Assembly (NCBI GenBank): GCA_041391725.1
Contig: JAWKNL010000012.1
Coordinates: 85,235 to 149,234, forward strand
Length of the DNA stretch: 64,000 nucleotides
Origin: JAGQVA01 sp041391725
Lineage (GTDB): Bacteria > Bacteroidota > Bacteroidia > J057
Direction: 5' to 3'
The position numbers and the translations under genes are program-made. Shown here one piece after another: positions 53,659-63,668 of the stretch. The notes below the pieces were generated by a model that did no database searches, was not told the DNA's origin, and saw only the letters and a program-made list of their open reading frames with translations. Every line of letters starts with the position of its first letter. The first letter of the stretch is position 1.

Positions 53659-53761
53659 GCTAAAATTTTACCTTGGTCAACTGTTGTTTGTCTTCTGATG
53701 GTGTATTATATTAAAGGGCCAGATCGGAGAGCCCCTTTATTGGTACATCATTATCACCCCT

Positions 53762-55378
53762 ATGACTCTGATCAGAAATTTTTTCCGAATCCTGCTTTGT
53801 TTGGGCATTTTTTCGGTGTATTCGTTGGTGGAGAGCTTTGCTCAACCTCCGGCTGCAGAAATCTGCGACAATGGCATTGACGATGACGGCGATGGTCTGA
53901 TCGACCTTCGCGACCCCGATTGTGAATGCCCGGTAATAGAACCCGTTTCGCTGATTCCCAATCCTTCATTTGAAGATAAGACCTGTTGCCCCAACAATCG
54001 CGCGCAGATGAGTTGTGCTGTTACCTGGATCCAGGCTTCTGAGCCTACAACCGATTATATCCATACCTGCGGCTGGATGGGCTGGGATGGTATGCCGGTT
54101 CCGCTGCCGATTCCCGACGGGCAGGGGTGTGTGGGCTTTCGGAATGGCCGGTTTGGTGGCAACGGAAGTGATCCCAACTGGAAAGAATATGCTGGCGCAT
54201 GCCTCACTGCACCGCTGCTGGCCGGTGTTCAGTACAAATTCCAGTTCTATATCGGTTTTACCAACTCCGAAAATTCACCCCCCACCAATATTGTTTTTTA
54301 CGGCACGACCAGTTGCGCCAACCTTCCCTTTGGCGTCGGCAACGAATCACTCGGATGCCCAACCAATGGCCCCGGCTGGAAAAGCCTGGGCTCTGTTCCC
54401 ATTTCTGGCAGCAACCAGTGGAAACTCACCGAAATCAATGTCATCCCTACCGAAAATATCTATGCCATGGCCATTGGTCCCGATTGTGTAGAACTGAATT
54501 ATCACACCTCAACCTACTATTTTTTCGATAACCTGATTCTTGCAGACAAGGCGTCTTTTGATTTTGCGATTCAGCCTTCCGGTGGCCTGTGTGATGAAAA
54601 CCTGGGCCTCGTGGTTCCTTTTAATGATACAATCGAATATCAGTGGTATAAAAACGGAATTGCCCTCGTGGGAGAAACCCAAAGCCGCCTCGGGAAAATG
54701 TACGGCAATGGCAACTATCAGGTCATGACCAATAGCCCTCTGCTGGGTTGCCGCATTTCCGGAGGTTATGAGTATATCCGCCCCGAATACAGGAGCAAAC
54801 AATCGGTCACGATCTGCGAAGGAGAAACCTACCGCTTTCACAATCAGTTGCTCGAATCCGGGGGAACCTACTACGACACGGTAAAAACAGCGCATAACTG
54901 CGACAGCATTGTTCAGCTCAGCCTGCATGTATCTGTGGATACTGCGGTATCAATTAATGCCAAAATCTTTCCGACCGAGTATTATGAGGTGGGGCAGGCG
55001 CGGTATTATGCGCCGGGAGCCTATACCACGCATCTGAAAACCGCCTACGGATGTGATAGTACCGTTTTGCTAAACCTCTCCTATTACGACTATTATGCCC
55101 CTAATGCTTTCAGTCCCAATGACGATGGAATCAATGACTTTTTTACCATTATGGGAAGTGAAGATATGCAGGCGGTTGAAAGTCTGAAGGTATTTAACCG
55201 ATGGGGAAACCTGATTTTCGAAGCCCACGGGCTGAGCCCCAATGACCAGACGGTAGGCTGGGACGGATATGCAAGGGGAAGTGCTTCACCCGAAGGGGTA
55301 TATATTTTTATGGCCAATTTATTGTACGACGATGGCCGGGTGCGTACGACCTCTGGTTCGTTTACTTTATTGCGATAA
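53762..55378 (+). CDS. Exported T9SS type B (gliding-motility C-terminal) protein
   Basis: A 538-residue protein with a signal peptide (FFRILLCLGIFSVYSLVESFA). Soon after comes EICDNGIDDDGDGLIDLRDPDC, an Asp-rich metal-binding-like motif common in surface proteins. A central beta-sandwich region (about 60-260) looks carbohydrate-binding-module-like. The last 95 residues form the T9SS type B/CHU_C domain: APNAFSPNDDGINDFFTI, KVFNRWGNLIFE and SPEGVYIFMANL, ending TTSGSFTLLR. It should be secreted and surface-attached. The function beyond adhesion or binding is unknown. Confidence 0.9.
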   Translation: MTLIRNFFRILLCLGIFSVYSLVESFAQPPAAEICDNGIDDDGDGLIDLRDPDCECPVIEPVSLIPNPSFEDKTCCPNNRAQMSCAVTWIQASEPTTDYIHTCGWMGWDGMPVPLPIPDGQGCVGFRNGRFGGNGSDPNWKEYAGACLTAPLLAGVQYKFQFYIGFTNSENSPPTNIVFYGTTSCANLPFGVGNESLGCPTNGPGWKSLGSVPISGSNQWKLTEINVIPTENIYAMAIGPDCVELNYHTSTYYFFDNLILADKASFDFAIQPSGGLCDENLGLVVPFNDTIEYQWYKNGIALVGETQSRLGKMYGNGNYQVMTNSPLLGCRISGGYEYIRPEYRSKQSVTICEGETYRFHNQLLESGGTYYDTVKTAHNCDSIVQLSLHVSVDTAVSINAKIFPTEYYEVGQARYYAPGAYTTHLKTAYGCDSTVLLNLSYYDYYAPNAFSPNDDGINDFFTIMGSEDMQAVESLKVFNRWGNLIFEAHGLSPNDQTVGWDGYARGSASPEGVYIFMANLLYDDGRVRTTSGSFTLLR

Positions 55379-55414
55379 TTCTGCTAACTTTCGGGCAGAA
55401 AAGAATCGCATACA

Positions 55415-56305
55415 ATGAGTGCTTTACCTCAGATCGGATGGATCGGAACCGGTGTCATGGGCATTTCCATGGTCGGGCACCTGATCGACGCCGGATATCC
55501 GGCAACAGTTTATACCCGCACAGCGGCAAAGGCAAAACCCGCCCTTGACAAGGGGGCATTATGGGCAGATACGCCCGGAGAAGTTGCCCAAAAATCAGAA
55601 ATCGTATTTACGATTGTCGGCTTCCCCTCCGATGTGGAAGAAGTATATTTCGGAGAAAACGGTATTCTGTCGGGTGCACGCAAGGGCAGCCTACTGGTAG
55701 ATATGACCACTACCCGCCCCAGCCTGGCACAAAAAATCTATGAAGCTGCCCGGGCAAAAGGAATCGGAGCAGTGGACGCGCCCGTTTCCGGCGGAGATGT
55801 GGGCGCACGAAACGCAACGCTGTCTATAATGACCGGAGGGGACAAAGAAGATGTCGATCGTATTATGCCTCTGTTGAAGATCATGGGGAAAAATATAATT
55901 TATGAGGGAAAGGCAGGTGCGGGGCAGCATACCAAAATGTGCAACCAGATCACCATTGCCGGTACGATGATTGGGGTGTGCGAAAGCCTTTTGTATGGCT
56001 ATAAGGCAGGACTCGACCTCAATGTCATGCTTGAGGCGATAAGCGGCGGCGCCGCAGGGTGCTGGACGCTCAGCAACCTCGCACCGAGAATCGTCAACCG
56101 CAATTTTGAACCGGGGTTTTATGTCGAGCACTTTGTCAAAGACATGGAGATTGCCCTTGAGGAAGCGCGTCGGATGAACCTGGCATTGCCCGGACTGGCG
56201 CTTGTACATCAGTTGTACAAGGCGGTAGAGGCACAGGGGCTGGGTAAAAAAGGTACACATTCACTCACGCTTGCGCTGGAAAAAATGTCAAATGTAACGA
56301 ATTAG
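55415..56305 (+). CDS. NAD(P)-dependent beta-hydroxyacid dehydrogenase
   Basis: A 296-residue 6-phosphogluconate-dehydrogenase-like enzyme of the 3-hydroxyisobutyrate dehydrogenase/tartronate semialdehyde reductase (GarR) family. The Rossmann fingerprint is IGWIGTGVMGISMVGHLIDAG, the substrate loop DAPVSGGDVGARNATLSIMTGG, and the catalytic lysine region GAGQHTKMCNQI, with K in the QHTKMCNQ motif. Length is normal. Which beta-hydroxyacid it uses cannot be told from sequence. Apparently monocistronic. Confidence 0.9.
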   Translation: MSALPQIGWIGTGVMGISMVGHLIDAGYPATVYTRTAAKAKPALDKGALWADTPGEVAQKSEIVFTIVGFPSDVEEVYFGENGILSGARKGSLLVDMTTTRPSLAQKIYEAARAKGIGAVDAPVSGGDVGARNATLSIMTGGDKEDVDRIMPLLKIMGKNIIYEGKAGAGQHTKMCNQITIAGTMIGVCESLLYGYKAGLDLNVMLEAISGGAAGCWTLSNLAPRIVNRNFEPGFYVEHFVKDMEIALEEARRMNLALPGLALVHQLYKAVEAQGLGKKGTHSLTLALEKMSNVTN

Positions 56306-56369
56306 AGAGGGTGTGGAGGAATATAAAAAAAAATTTATATTTATTACATAAATAGCAGAAATATATCCT

Positions 56370-56377
56370 TATCTTTG
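56370..56377 (+). promoter_or_regulatory. TAnnTTTG -7 element for the RNA-binding protein gene
   Basis: TATCTTTG matches the Bacteroidota -7 element exactly. It would start transcription about 90 bases before ATG 56476, giving a long A+T-rich leader as is usual for cold-shock-type RNA-binding proteins. No good -33 TTTG is visible. Confidence 0.5.
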
Positions 56378-56475
56378 TATCAGAGGAAATTTTTGTTTAG
56401 TAAAGTTATTTTGAAAAAAGATTCCATTTGCTACGCACGGGTTACCTTTTTTAATCTATTATTATCTTTTTTTTT

Positions 56476-56889
56476 ATGAACATTTTTGTAGCAAAATTAA
56501 ACTTTGACACTTTAGAGTCAAGCCTTCAGGAAGCTTTTGAGGAATTCGGCGAAGTTAGCTCAGTAAAAATTATCACTGACAAATTTACCGGAAAATCCAA
56601 AGGTTTCGGATTTGTAGAAATGCCCAACGACGAGGAAGGATTCAACGCCATCAAAGAACTGAACAATACCGAACTCGATGGCAGAACAATTGTTGTGAAA
56701 AAAGCAGAACCCAGAGAAGAACGCAGCGATAGCAGAGGTGGAGGAGGATTTGGTGGCAACCGCGGTGGCGGTGGCTACGGTGGTGGCAATCGCGGTGGCG
56801 GTGGAGGTGGCGGTGGTTTCAACCGCGACAGAGGTGGTTACAGAGACAGAGGTCGTGGCGATGACGGTGGTTACGGAAAAAGATACTAA
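56476..56889 (+). CDS. Glycine-rich RRM RNA-binding protein (RbpA-type)
   Basis: A 137-residue protein. One RNA-recognition motif spans 2-78, with RNP2 IFVAKL (3-8) and RNP1 SKGFGFVEM (41-49), and the aromatic residues that stack on RNA are kept. The tail (about 85-137) is Gly/Arg-rich (GGGFGGNRGGGGYGG, GGYRDRGRGDDGGYGKRY). This is the RbpA type typical of Bacteroidota and Cyanobacteria, usually cold-induced and thought to act as an RNA chaperone. It has a leader and its own terminator. Confidence 0.94.
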   Translation: MNIFVAKLNFDTLESSLQEAFEEFGEVSSVKIITDKFTGKSKGFGFVEMPNDEEGFNAIKELNNTELDGRTIVVKKAEPREERSDSRGGGGFGGNRGGGGYGGGNRGGGGGGGGFNRDRGGYRDRGRGDDGGYGKRY

Positions 56890-56913
56890 TCATTGGATCT
56901 GCCTATAGAATAT

Positions 56914-56939
56914 AGCCCCTGAAAAGGGGCTTTTTTTTT
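56914..56939 (+). terminator. Intrinsic terminator of the RNA-binding protein gene
   Basis: AGCCCC (56914-56919) pairs with GGGGCT (56926-56931) around TGAAAA, followed by a run of T to 56939, 24 bases after the stop codon. Confidence 0.9.
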
Positions 56940-57066
56940 GCCTTTTCCGAAAAAAATCAGGCTATTCTTTCCTCCATTCAAAATCTTTCCTTAAATAGTT
57001 GTAGATCAACTCCTACGCTGTGAAATCCGATACAAACGCGATCACGATTACTATAACTACCCCCAT

Positions 57067-58392
57067 ATGTCAAAACATCTGCTTCTGTTTGTACCGCTTC
57101 TCATCTTTACTTTTTTTTCCTGTCAGGACGATTCCCCATCTGAAGAATGGATCAGCCTATTTAACGAACAAGACCTCGCCGGCTGGAAAGCCAATGAAAA
57201 TCCCTCAACTTTCCGGGTCGAAGATGGAAAGATTGTCGCCGAAGGTACCCGTTCCCACCTGTTTTATCTTGGGCCCGATAGCAATGCCACATTTACCAAT
57301 TTCGAACTGCGACTGGAAGTGATGACTCACCTGCATGCCAATTCTGGTGTATATTACCACACCCGCTATCAGGACGAAGGCTGGCCCTCTGCCGGGCACG
57401 AAGTACAGGTCAACAATACCCATATCGGCGGCGGCGATTACCGTGAACTCAAAAAGACCGGCAGCCTTTATGGTAATAAAAATGTGTACAAAGCATTTGC
57501 GAAGGATAGCGTCTGGTTTGAAATGACCATTCGCTACGAAGGCAGACATCTCCTGGTAAAAGTAAATGATGTCGTTACTGTAGATCACCTTCTGCCTGCT
57601 ACCGATAGCCTGGAGTCGGGTACTTTTGCCCTTCAGGGCCACGATCCCGGCAGTAAGGTATATTATCGGAATATCAGAGTAAAAAAACTGTCCGGGGAAG
57701 GTACTGCGGGCGATTCCATGCCTTTCAGTAAAGCGTATGAAAAAATGAAATCGCTTCAGGGAAAACAGTTTGCATTTATTGATCTGCATGTAAAGCCAAC
57801 CGAAAACTTTGGCACCAACCGGGCCGTGCAGAATACCTACCGCGAAGGGGTGAATGTCGGGATTGTATCTGAACCCGGAAAATCCGAAGATGTGGGAAAT
57901 CTTCCGGTATTCTCAGGTTTTGAAACCGGTGATCTCTCTGTGCTCAACGACAGCTTTCCCCTGAATAAATACGATTACATTATCAGTGATTTTGGCATTC
58001 TGGCAGACGCTTCCTCCCTCTCCAGTCTGAAAAGTTTTACCGATTCCTATTTTTCAAAAATCACGAAGGGCCTTACAAATCCGGCAGTAAATATCTGGGC
58101 TTCACCCACTCTCCTGCCCGAGGAAATGAAGCAGAACTACGATAAAATCTGGACAGATGCGCGTATTGTACAAGTGTTGACGCTTGCCAGAGAAAATCAT
58201 AAGGCTATTGAAATAGACAATCTGAAAAAGATACCGTCGGCCAAATTTATTGCAAAAGCAAAAGAAATGGGCTGTCTTTTTACTTACAGCCATATTGCTT
58301 TTGAACCACAGCGAAATGAAAGTGATTATTTTCTTACAGTTATAGACAGTTGCGGCCTGGGGTATAAGGATTTTTATATTCCCGGCTGGTAA
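57067..58392 (+). CDS. DUF1080 lipoprotein with extra C-terminal domain
   Basis: A 441-residue lipoprotein (lipobox in LLIFTFFSCQDD). Residues about 25-220 are a DUF1080/3-keto-disaccharide hydrolase-type lectin-fold domain: WISLFNEQDLAGWKANEN, FTNFELRLEVMTHLHANSGVYYHTR, GHEVQVNNTH and GTFALQGHDPGSKVYYRNIRVKKL. Residues about 235-441 form a second domain that I cannot name with certainty; FIDLHVKPTENFGTNRA and REGVNVGIVSE recall PHP-type metal-dependent hydrolases, but the metal ligands are sparse. It precedes a glycosyl-hydrolase-like gene by 29 bases and is probably part of a sugar-use unit. Confidence 0.85.
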   Translation: MSKHLLLFVPLLIFTFFSCQDDSPSEEWISLFNEQDLAGWKANENPSTFRVEDGKIVAEGTRSHLFYLGPDSNATFTNFELRLEVMTHLHANSGVYYHTRYQDEGWPSAGHEVQVNNTHIGGGDYRELKKTGSLYGNKNVYKAFAKDSVWFEMTIRYEGRHLLVKVNDVVTVDHLLPATDSLESGTFALQGHDPGSKVYYRNIRVKKLSGEGTAGDSMPFSKAYEKMKSLQGKQFAFIDLHVKPTENFGTNRAVQNTYREGVNVGIVSEPGKSEDVGNLPVFSGFETGDLSVLNDSFPLNKYDYIISDFGILADASSLSSLKSFTDSYFSKITKGLTNPAVNIWASPTLLPEEMKQNYDKIWTDARIVQVLTLARENHKAIEIDNLKKIPSAKFIAKAKEMGCLFTYSHIAFEPQRNESDYFLTVIDSCGLGYKDFYIPGW

Positions 58393-58421
58393 CCTATTCG
58401 CCCAAAACAGAACCTTCCTCC

Positions 58422-60542
58422 ATGAGATTGCTGACATTCCTGACTTTGGTGCTCATAACCGCCTGGGGTTGTGGGCCAAAACCGGCAGATACTCAAAAAG
58501 TAAATACTGCTGCCTGGCCCGACTCCATGCTTTGGTGGAAAAGCAATAACCTGCGTCTTTTGCAGACCAATCTTCCTGCTTATGAAGCACAACTAAATGT
58601 TGATTCCCTCTTAGCTGACCTCCAGGGTTTTTCGGCAAATGTCTTACTGATCAATGCCGGAGGGATTATGGCCTTTTACCCTACAAAACTACCTTTCCAT
58701 TACACCAACCCGTACATGCAGGAAAATATGCTGGGGGATGTCATAGAAAAATGCCATAAATCAGGAATCAGGGTATCGTCAGATTTGATTTCAGCAGAGT
58801 ACAGCAAAGCATTTTTGAAAAGCACCCCGACTGGTGTTATTTATCGGCTAAGGGCGAACGGATCACCAATGACGATATGTACCTCACCAGCGTGAATGCC
58901 CCTTATTTACAGGAAAAAGCATTCGAAATCATTGAAGAAGTCATTGATAATTACCCTATTGACGGAATTTTCCTCAATATGCCCGGCTATCACACCGCCA
59001 ATGCCTATGAAGGAAAATACTACGGCATTGACCAGAATGAATGGGATAAAAAAGTTTTGCAGCCTTTAGCGGAGGAAAAAACTGCCATTGGAGGAAAATC
59101 CACTTGATCCGGTATTTCGCGAGTACCAGGCGTTTAAAACTGCCACTACTGATATCTGGCAACATCTGCATGAGCGTGTAAAGGCCAAAAATCCGCAGAT
59201 TGCTATCTGTACATACAACGATACCTATGTCGATATCATTCGCCATGAAACGCAAACCAACAGCCTGCCTTACTGGCCCTACATGGCTTCTGACAATGTC
59301 AACAATGTCGAAAATTCGTACCCCGACCATATCGTCAGCAATGCCAGTATCCAACAGATTTCTTTCCAATCGAGGTACAATGCCATAGAGCCTGAGAAAC
59401 GGCCATCCGCCTGTATGAAAATATCGCCAACGGCTCCGGCCTTGACATCAGCCTGATGGGCGATTTCCGTGATTATGAAGATGAACGGAATTTTCCTGTT
59501 TGGCGCGAGATTTACGGGCTCCACAAACAATACGAACCCTATTTTGGGAAATACGAGTCTCCCGCACAAATTGCTGTCATCGCGCCTGGCTACTGGCCCG
59601 GAGGCGAACCGATGCAGGAATACCGGGGCATTCAGATGATGCTCAAAGAGGCGCATTTGCAGTTTGACATCATTGAAGACAAACAAATCGGCCACCTCGC
59701 CGAAAAAATGAGCAAGTACCGGATAATCATTTTCCCTGAAATTGTCACTCTTGATTCGCTGTCTCTGGCTGTAATTAGCAACCTGTGCGAAAACGCGCCC
59801 ATCTGATAGCCACCAACCGCTCATTTACCGGAAATCCGGATGCGTTGGCGCGTATTTTTGGCGCTGACGTCATAGACAAAAACCATAAAGGAGATGGATT
59901 TTACCTGGCACCGGAAGACAAAACCATTTTCCGGCGATTTCTTCCTCAGAAAATCCTTTTCTGGAAATTTAATCTCGGCCTTTATGACTTTGCCTGTGCG
60001 GATGAAAAACAGTTGCCGATATATACACCCGGCAGGCCGGGGCCTCCCGAAAAAATCGGCGGACACGAACCCACAGGTTTTTACGCACTGGGGATCAAAC
60101 ACCACTCAAAAAGCAAAGCGGCCCTGCTTCCCGAAAATCTCGGCAACTGTACTACCTCCACGGATACGAACAGCATAAAATATTCTGTCGATGTAGTAGA
60201 ATATCTTTGCCCGGATATCAATGATCTACTTTCTACTGACGCCCATGAGCGGGTAGAAGTCATTGTGCAAAAATATACCCTCAACACACCGGAGAATATA
60301 GACAAACATTCACCTGACGGTATGATCATCCATCTGATCAACCTGACCGGCTTCAGTGGCAATACCTATTTCCCTCCGTTACCGGTCAGAGATATTCATT
60401 TCAGGATAAAAATGCAAACCCAGCCGTCGGGCATGTTTACCATTAAAGGCCACAAACCGGTCCCTTTCACATGGAAGAGGGTTACCTGGAATTCAGGCTT
60501 CAGGAACTGCACGCATATGAAAGTGTTGTAGCAGAATGGTAG
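58422..60542 (+). pseudogene. Hypothetical glycosyl hydrolase (GHL6-like) lipoprotein, five frameshifts
   Basis: Read through about five frameshifts (near 58830, 59095, 59400, 59800, 60475) this is a protein of about 700 residues. It opens with a lipoprotein signal (TFLTLVLITAWGCG), then a TIM-barrel-like part (NVLLINAGGIMAFYPTKLPF, EKCHKSGIRVSSDLI, NYPIDGIFLNMPGYHT), then a beta-galactosidase-trimerisation-like part (IAVIAPGYWPGG, IIFPEIVTLDSLS) and a C-terminal beta region ending ESVVAEW. This fits the hypothetical glycosyl hydrolase 6/GH42-like group. The sequence is conserved-looking between breaks, so errors are likelier than decay. Confidence 0.6.
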
Positions 60543-60544
60543 CG

Positions 60545-61393
60545 CTACAATAACTCACTGTCTTTCATCCAGTCAGTCAGGCGCTGCGGCAGGTCTGCAG
60601 GGTAATGAGGTTGGAGCGAAGGCCCATATTAAAGGCGTGTCCGCCTTGGGAATAGATATGCGCCTCCACTTTGGCGCGGCAGCCTGGTAGCCCATCAAGA
60701 TTTTCATTGTAGGCTTCAGGCAGCAAGGGTCGTCATTGGCGACCGCGAGGAAAGCCGGAGGCGCGGTAGATGGTATCACATCCGAATGCCGAGTGGCCCC
60801 GGATAAATCAGTATCTGAAAGTCAGGGCGGCCACTCTCCCGGTCGATCGGGTCGGCAGCTTTGGGATCACCTTCACCTGTACCATAAGCTAGCATAGAAA
60901 CCACTTCCCCGCCGGCAGAAAAAACCCATAATGCCCAGGCGGTTTGGATCGATTTCCCACTCTTTGGCCCGGCTTCTGACCAGGCGCGTTGCCGGTAGCC
61001 GTCCTGCTGAGGATGAATGTCGAGCGAATACGGCGAATTATCTTCCCTGGCAAGGCGGTATTTGAGTACAAATGCAGCAACCCCAATACTGTTAAAATAA
61101 GCCGCAGCATCGCGCCCTTCAGCATTAAATACAAGATTTTTATGCCCGCCACCAGGACAGATCACCACCGCCGTACCCGTAGCAATATCTCTGGGAGGCA
61201 GGTAAACGGTGATAGAAGGATTGTGCACATTACGTACCCACCAGTCCTGCGCCTGCTCGGGTTCATTTTTGCGGTTTTCAAAACCGGGGGCGCCATTTTC
61301 CCAAAGCGGAATAACGACAGGCTCCTGTGCCGTCGCAAAAGATGGAAAAACAAGCATGAGAAGGGGAAACCATACTTTGAAGTAGCGAGTCAT
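60545..61393 (-). pseudogene. Exported alpha/beta hydrolase (BD-FAE/dienelactone hydrolase-like), frameshifted
   Basis: A repaired length of about 280 residues. A signal peptide (FKVWFPLLMLVFPSFATAQ) is followed by IPLWENGAPG, the oxyanion region VVICPGGGHKNL, the nucleophile elbow GFSAGGEVVS and, after repairs, IYSQGGHAFNMG carrying the catalytic His, ending RLTDWMKDSELL at 60545. This is the BD-FAE/acetyl-xylan-esterase-like architecture. Frameshifts are near 60985, 60918, 60780 and in the last 150 bases. It converges with the glycosyl-hydrolase-like gene, two bases apart, and all catalytic residues survive. Confidence 0.65.
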
Positions 61394-61548
61394 AGCAGTA
61401 TTTTTTAATGGAAAGAAAAATGAAGGAGTTAAATATATAGCTGAAACAATTAAATCACAATCATACTCTCAGGCTGTAAGTCTAATCGGGGAAAGTTGTT
61501 TTGGGTTTAAATATTTTAGGGTTACTTAAATAATTTGTTTATGTTATC

Positions 61549-61556
61549 TAAATTTG
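61549..61556 (+). promoter_or_regulatory. TAnnTTTG -7 element for the TonB-dependent receptor gene
   Basis: TAAATTTG is an exact match, 28 bases before ATG 61585, giving a short leader. A TTTG at 61534-61537 is too close to be the -33 element, so strength is uncertain. Confidence 0.5.
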
Positions 61557-61584
61557 CTTATTTGCCTCCCTCAAAAACATCTGA

Positions 61585-63666
61585 ATGAAAACTCTTTACT
61601 TATGGGTAGTCATGCTTCTGCCCGCAATCATAAATGCACAATCACTTCCTGAACCGGTAAATACGATTCCGCCCGATACTTCCTTCTATATGACCGAAGT
61701 AGTGATCTCCGGAACGCGCACCGCCAAACGCAGAATTGACAACGCGGTTGCCGTCAACGTCCTTACAGCCAACACTTTCCGCATCACCCAATCCAACACA
61801 TTGTCAGAAGGTATCTGTTTTCAGCCCGGTCTCCGGATGGAAACAGATTGCCAGACCTGTAATTATACTCAGCTCCGGATGAACGGCCTGGCCGGTAATT
61901 ACAGTCAGATACTGATCGACAGCCGGCCGGTTTTTACCTCACTGATGAGCCTTTACAGTCTGGAACAAATACCTGCCACCCAGGTGGAAAAAGTGGAAGT
62001 TGTCAGGGGGGGAGGTTCTGTTCTTTTCGGTGCAAATGCCATTGCCGGAACGGTGAATATCATCACCCGCGAACCCCGGAAAAATGAATGGTCGTTTTCC
62101 TCAAACTCTGCCCTGATTGATGGCCGTACTCCCGATCATTTTCTCAACGGAAACCTAAGTCTGGTAAACGAAAAACAAACAGCGGGAATGTCTGTTTTCA
62201 CCTCACACCGGTATCGCGACCACTATGATGCCAACGGAGACGAATTTTCAGAAATTCCCCGTCTGGAAAACCATTCCATTGGAACTAAAATTTATTTCAA
62301 ACCCCGTCCCGGGCATAAAATCGGTCTCAATGCCTGGCGCATTTACGAATTTCGCAGGGGAGGAAATAAATTTGAATTGCCGGCAGATCAGGCCGACCAG
62401 TCCGAAGAGCGCGTACACCATATCTCAGTCGGAGGAATGGATTATTCGTTTACCCCTGCGCATAAACCCTTCTGGATCAATGCCTACGTTTCTTTTCAAC
62501 ATACTACCCGCCTGCATTATACCGGCATTGACCAGAGTGACGGCTGGGGCAATACACGAAGCCATACGTTGGTAGGAGGAGTCCAGTACAATCACCGCAT
62601 AAAAATCGGCCAGAGTGAAAATACCCTTACGACAGGACTTGAGCATCAATACGATTATACATTCGATGAGATACCCGGCTACAATTACCTGATTGACCAG
62701 TCAACCCACCTTACCGCCAGTTTTTTACAAAGCGACTGGGCATTTTCCCGCAAACTTACCCTCCTGAGTGGCGTGCGAATGAATGTTCACAATTTTGTGG
62801 ATCACCCTGTTTTTACGCCCAGATTAAGTCTGCTATTTAAACCTGTGTACAACATCCAGTTGCGAACAGGTTATGCCAAAGGATTTAAAGCACCTCAGGC
62901 GTTTGAAACTGATCTGCACATAGCTTTTGCCGGAGGGGGGATTTCCCGGGTGCAGATTGCCGAAGATCTTCGGGAAGAAACATCAGACAGCTTCAGTTTT
63001 TCGGCAGACTACAACAATCCGCAGCCTGACTATATCTACGGATTTACAGCGGAGGTTTTTTATACCCGACTCTACAATACATTTGTGCTGGAAGAAATCG
63101 GTACCGATGCAGCAGGCAATCAGCGATTGTTGCGCAAAAATGGCGGCAATTCTACGGTCAAAGGCATTACGCTGGAAGGGCGGCTGAATTACGACCAGAT
63201 GGTTCAGGTAGAAACAGGCTTTACGTTGCAGTCTTCTCTGTATGACAACCCCATAGCCTGGTCCAATGAAGTTCCCGGAATCCGCAATTACCTTCGCACA
63301 CCCAATGCTTATGGATTTTTTACATTGAGCATTCTGCCTGAATCCAGATTAAGCGGTTCGCTGTCAGGTGTTTATACGGGTACAATGAAAGTTCCTCATT
63401 TTGCAGGTGCGCCCGGCGTTGAAAATGACAGGGTAATAGATTCACCTCAGTTTTTTGAAATCAACAGCAGGATCAATTACCGGATACTAACCGGGAAAAA
63501 AGGCCCGGGCCTGGAGATTTCGGGTGGAGTCCAGAATATTTTCAACAGCTATCAGCGCGACTTTGATACAGGGCCATACCGCGACAGCAACTATGTGTAC
63601 GGCCCGTCGCGGCCCAGGACATTTTTTCTCGGACTGAAAATCGCAAAAGGAAATACAGAACGATAA
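61585..63666 (+). CDS. TonB-dependent outer-membrane receptor
   Basis: A 693-residue receptor with a signal peptide (YLWVVMLLPAIINAQ). The plug domain runs about 35-165: MTEVVISGTRTAKRRIDNAV, LSEGICFQPGLRMETDC, RMNGLAGNYSQILIDSRPV and VEVVRGGGSVLFGANAIAGTVNI. The 22-strand barrel follows and ends RPRTFFLGLKIAKGN, without the usual terminal aromatic residue. In the plug, C89-Q-T-C92 (METDCQTCNYTQ) is a CxxC pair that a subgroup of Bacteroidota receptors shares. There is no carboxypeptidase-like domain or SusD partner, so a metal complex or small cofactor is more likely than a glycan. Family-based inference only. Confidence 0.93.
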   Translation: MKTLYLWVVMLLPAIINAQSLPEPVNTIPPDTSFYMTEVVISGTRTAKRRIDNAVAVNVLTANTFRITQSNTLSEGICFQPGLRMETDCQTCNYTQLRMNGLAGNYSQILIDSRPVFTSLMSLYSLEQIPATQVEKVEVVRGGGSVLFGANAIAGTVNIITREPRKNEWSFSSNSALIDGRTPDHFLNGNLSLVNEKQTAGMSVFTSHRYRDHYDANGDEFSEIPRLENHSIGTKIYFKPRPGHKIGLNAWRIYEFRRGGNKFELPADQADQSEERVHHISVGGMDYSFTPAHKPFWINAYVSFQHTTRLHYTGIDQSDGWGNTRSHTLVGGVQYNHRIKIGQSENTLTTGLEHQYDYTFDEIPGYNYLIDQSTHLTASFLQSDWAFSRKLTLLSGVRMNVHNFVDHPVFTPRLSLLFKPVYNIQLRTGYAKGFKAPQAFETDLHIAFAGGGISRVQIAEDLREETSDSFSFSADYNNPQPDYIYGFTAEVFYTRLYNTFVLEEIGTDAAGNQRLLRKNGGNSTVKGITLEGRLNYDQMVQVETGFTLQSSLYDNPIAWSNEVPGIRNYLRTPNAYGFFTLSILPESRLSGSLSGVYTGTMKVPHFAGAPGVENDRVIDSPQFFEINSRINYRILTGKKGPGLEISGGVQNIFNSYQRDFDTGPYRDSNYVYGPSRPRTFFLGLKIAKGNTER

Positions 63667-63668
63667 AC

